DNA from: Gp6-AA40 sp050742535
GTDB lineage: Bacteria; Acidobacteriota; Vicinamibacteria; Vicinamibacterales; UBA2999
Assembly (NCBI GenBank): GCA_050742535.1
Contig: JBOGIQ010000381.1
Location: 1-5,438 of the forward strand
Direction of reading: 5' to 3'
Length of the DNA: 5,438 nucleotides
A program made the translations under genes and the position numbers. Of the stretch, positions 5,383 through 5,438 are shown in pieces. The notes under the pieces were generated by a model that was given only the letters and a program-made list of their open reading frames with translations, was not told where the DNA came from and searched no databases. Every line of letters begins with the position of its first letter. Position 1 is the first letter of the stretch.

Positions 5383-5438
5383 CGGAGCGCCTCCGCAACG
5401 GTCTGCACGTCCTTGTCCCCGCGACCGGATAGATTGAC
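5379..5438 (-). CDS. trpB: Tryptophan synthase beta chain, C-terminal 19 residues only
   Basis: Only the last 19 codons and the TGA stop are in the window; the rest lies beyond 5438. The peptide begins VNLSGRGDKDVQTV, which is the well-known TrpB C-terminal block (NLSGRGDKD), a part of the PLP enzyme that joins indole and serine to make tryptophan. Identity is further supported by the immediately overlapping trpA (ATGA). Nothing can be said about the catalytic lysine or the rest of the protein. Confidence 0.92.
   Translation of the reverse strand, partial: VNLSGRGDKDVQTVAEALR
5390..5394 (-). promoter_or_regulatory. Ribosome binding site of trpA, inside the trpB coding end
   Basis: GGAGG on the minus strand with a 7-base spacer before the trpA ATG at 5382. 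It is the strongest Shine-Dalgarno in the operon and supports coupled translation of the two tryptophan synthase subunits. Confidence 0.65.

Overview
The window is a GC-rich bacterial segment, and every gene in it reads on the minus strand, from position 5438 down to 1. Seven genes form one tightly packed run in the order trpB (3' end only), trpA, a single-domain AroQ chorismate mutase, a type I-beta DAHP synthase (aroF), prephenate dehydrogenase (tyrA), a WecD-like acetyltransferase and a WecE-like aminotransferase. An eighth gene, a small secreted protein, starts about 230 bases past the run and leaves the window at position 1.

The organism is not identifiable from this alone. High GC, a Thermotoga-like DAHP synthase, a free AroQ between trpA and aroF, and a GTAGGG-flanked palindrome would all fit a GC-rich soil phylum such as Acidobacteriota. 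That is a guess from layout, not a measured affiliation.

Layout in transcription order. trpB stops and trpA starts in a 4-base overlap. trpA overlaps aroQ by 16 bases. A 44-base gap holding a perfect 9-bp hairpin separates aroQ from aroF. aroF and tyrA are 12 bases apart. tyrA and wecD share one base. wecD and wecE overlap by 4 bases. This spacing implies one polycistronic message with translational coupling. After wecE comes a 229-base non-coding stretch (193-421) without a recognisable terminator, then the secreted-protein gene.

Together the first five genes cover entry to the shikimate pathway (DAHP synthase), the chorismate-to-prephenate branch (AroQ), the tyrosine arm (TyrA) and the last steps of tryptophan synthesis (TrpBA). 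The last two genes match the enzyme pair that makes dTDP-4-acetamido-4,6-dideoxy-D-galactose (TDP-Fuc4NAc), a surface-polysaccharide precursor, in the same relative order as in the enterobacterial wec cluster. Their attachment to an aromatic amino acid operon is the most unusual part of the layout.

I found no CRISPR array, tRNA, rRNA, transposase or clearly new multi-gene system. The items worth a second look are modest: the wecDE attachment, the hairpin placed two bases before the aroF ribosome binding site, and the small cysteine-containing secreted protein at the edge.
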